From the NCBI GenBank assembly GCA_020718205.1, contig DYSN01000031.1, positions 1 to 33,728 on the forward strand: a DNA stretch of 33,728 nt, given 5' to 3'. The position numbers and the translations under genes were made by a program. Shown piece after piece: positions 33,606-33,728 of the stretch. The notes under the pieces are model-generated. The model searched no databases. It was not told the DNA's origin and saw nothing but the letters and a program-made list of their open reading frames with translations. The stretch's first letter is position 1. Every line of letters starts with the position of its first letter. The stretch comes from Draconibacterium orientale. Lineage in GTDB: Bacteria; Bacteroidota; Bacteroidia; Bacteroidales; UBA12170.

Positions 33606-33728
33606 GTTCGTTGTTTTTTGTTCTTTGTTCTTTGTTCGTTGTTCTTTGTTCTTTGTTCTTTGTTCGTTGTTCTTTGTTCGTTGTTCTTTGTTCGTTGTTC
33701 TTTGTTCTTTGTTCGTTGTTCTTTGTTC
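33606..33728. repeat. Heptamer tandem array GTTCKTT, running off the window
   Basis: Seventeen complete 7-bp units plus four bases run to the last base. Every unit is GTTCTTT or GTTCGTT except the second (GTTTTTT). Read by the fifth base the order is G, variant, T, T, G, T, T, T, G, T, G, T, G, T, T, G, T. The plus strand contains no A from 33598 to the end. The repeat stays exactly in phase; seven is not a multiple of three, so it is unlikely to be coding. The far end is outside the window. Confidence 0.93.

Noticed and set aside
33606-33728. The heptamer array as a CRISPR array
   Set aside because: Units are 7 bp with no spacers; this is a simple tandem repeat.

Overview
The window looks like chromosomal DNA of a member of the Bacteroidota, probably a marine or gut Bacteroidales/Marinilabiliales-type organism, though the exact order is a guess. 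Three things point there. Five large secreted proteins end in type A type IX secretion (T9SS) sorting domains, which are confined to this phylum. Several genes are preceded by the Bacteroidota -7 promoter box TAnnTTTG. A complete Bat (Bacteroides aerotolerance) operon is present. No rRNA, tRNA, CRISPR array or intact transposase was seen.

Layout. Positions 1-3570 (minus strand) carry an Hsp20 chaperone with its own terminator, a small T9SS-exported protein built from two copies of one domain, and ispG of the MEP isoprenoid pathway. Positions 3924-7966 (plus) carry dnaK with a strong terminator, then a T9SS-exported protein with its own promoter. Positions 8071-10743 (minus) encode a multidomain T9SS-exported M14 zinc carboxypeptidase, divergent from rsmA (10853-11620, plus). 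Positions 11663-16475 (minus) hold a 1023-residue TPR protein followed by an outer-membrane beta-barrel protein. Positions 16654-21019 (minus) hold two further T9SS cargo proteins, one with Asp-box-like repeats and one with four fibronectin-III-like units, sharing one terminator.

Positions 21477-30139 (minus) form the largest functional unit: moxR, a DUF58 gene, a membrane-protein gene resembling DUF4381, then batA, batB, batC, batD and batE. A MoxR ATPase, three von Willebrand A-type proteins, TPR proteins and a large extracytoplasmic BatD are encoded in order with overlaps or short gaps, as expected for an envelope-associated chaperone-like complex.

The region from 30170 to 31310 is AT-rich and looks like accessory DNA. 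A 156-bp element with perfect 19-bp terminal inverted repeats (MITE-like, no coding capacity) sits directly in front of two tandem paralogous small lipoproteins of unknown function. A DUF5074-like beta-propeller lipoprotein (minus) and an atypical SDR protein without the usual YxxxK motif (plus) follow. The window ends inside an array of a 7-bp repeat (GTTCKTT) in which one position alternates between G and T.

The observations most worth following are the MITE-like element with the lipoprotein pair, the two-state heptamer array at the window edge, and the near-identical terminators that bracket one T9SS gene. I saw no clear new defence or mobile system; the Bat operon is a known system of incompletely understood function.
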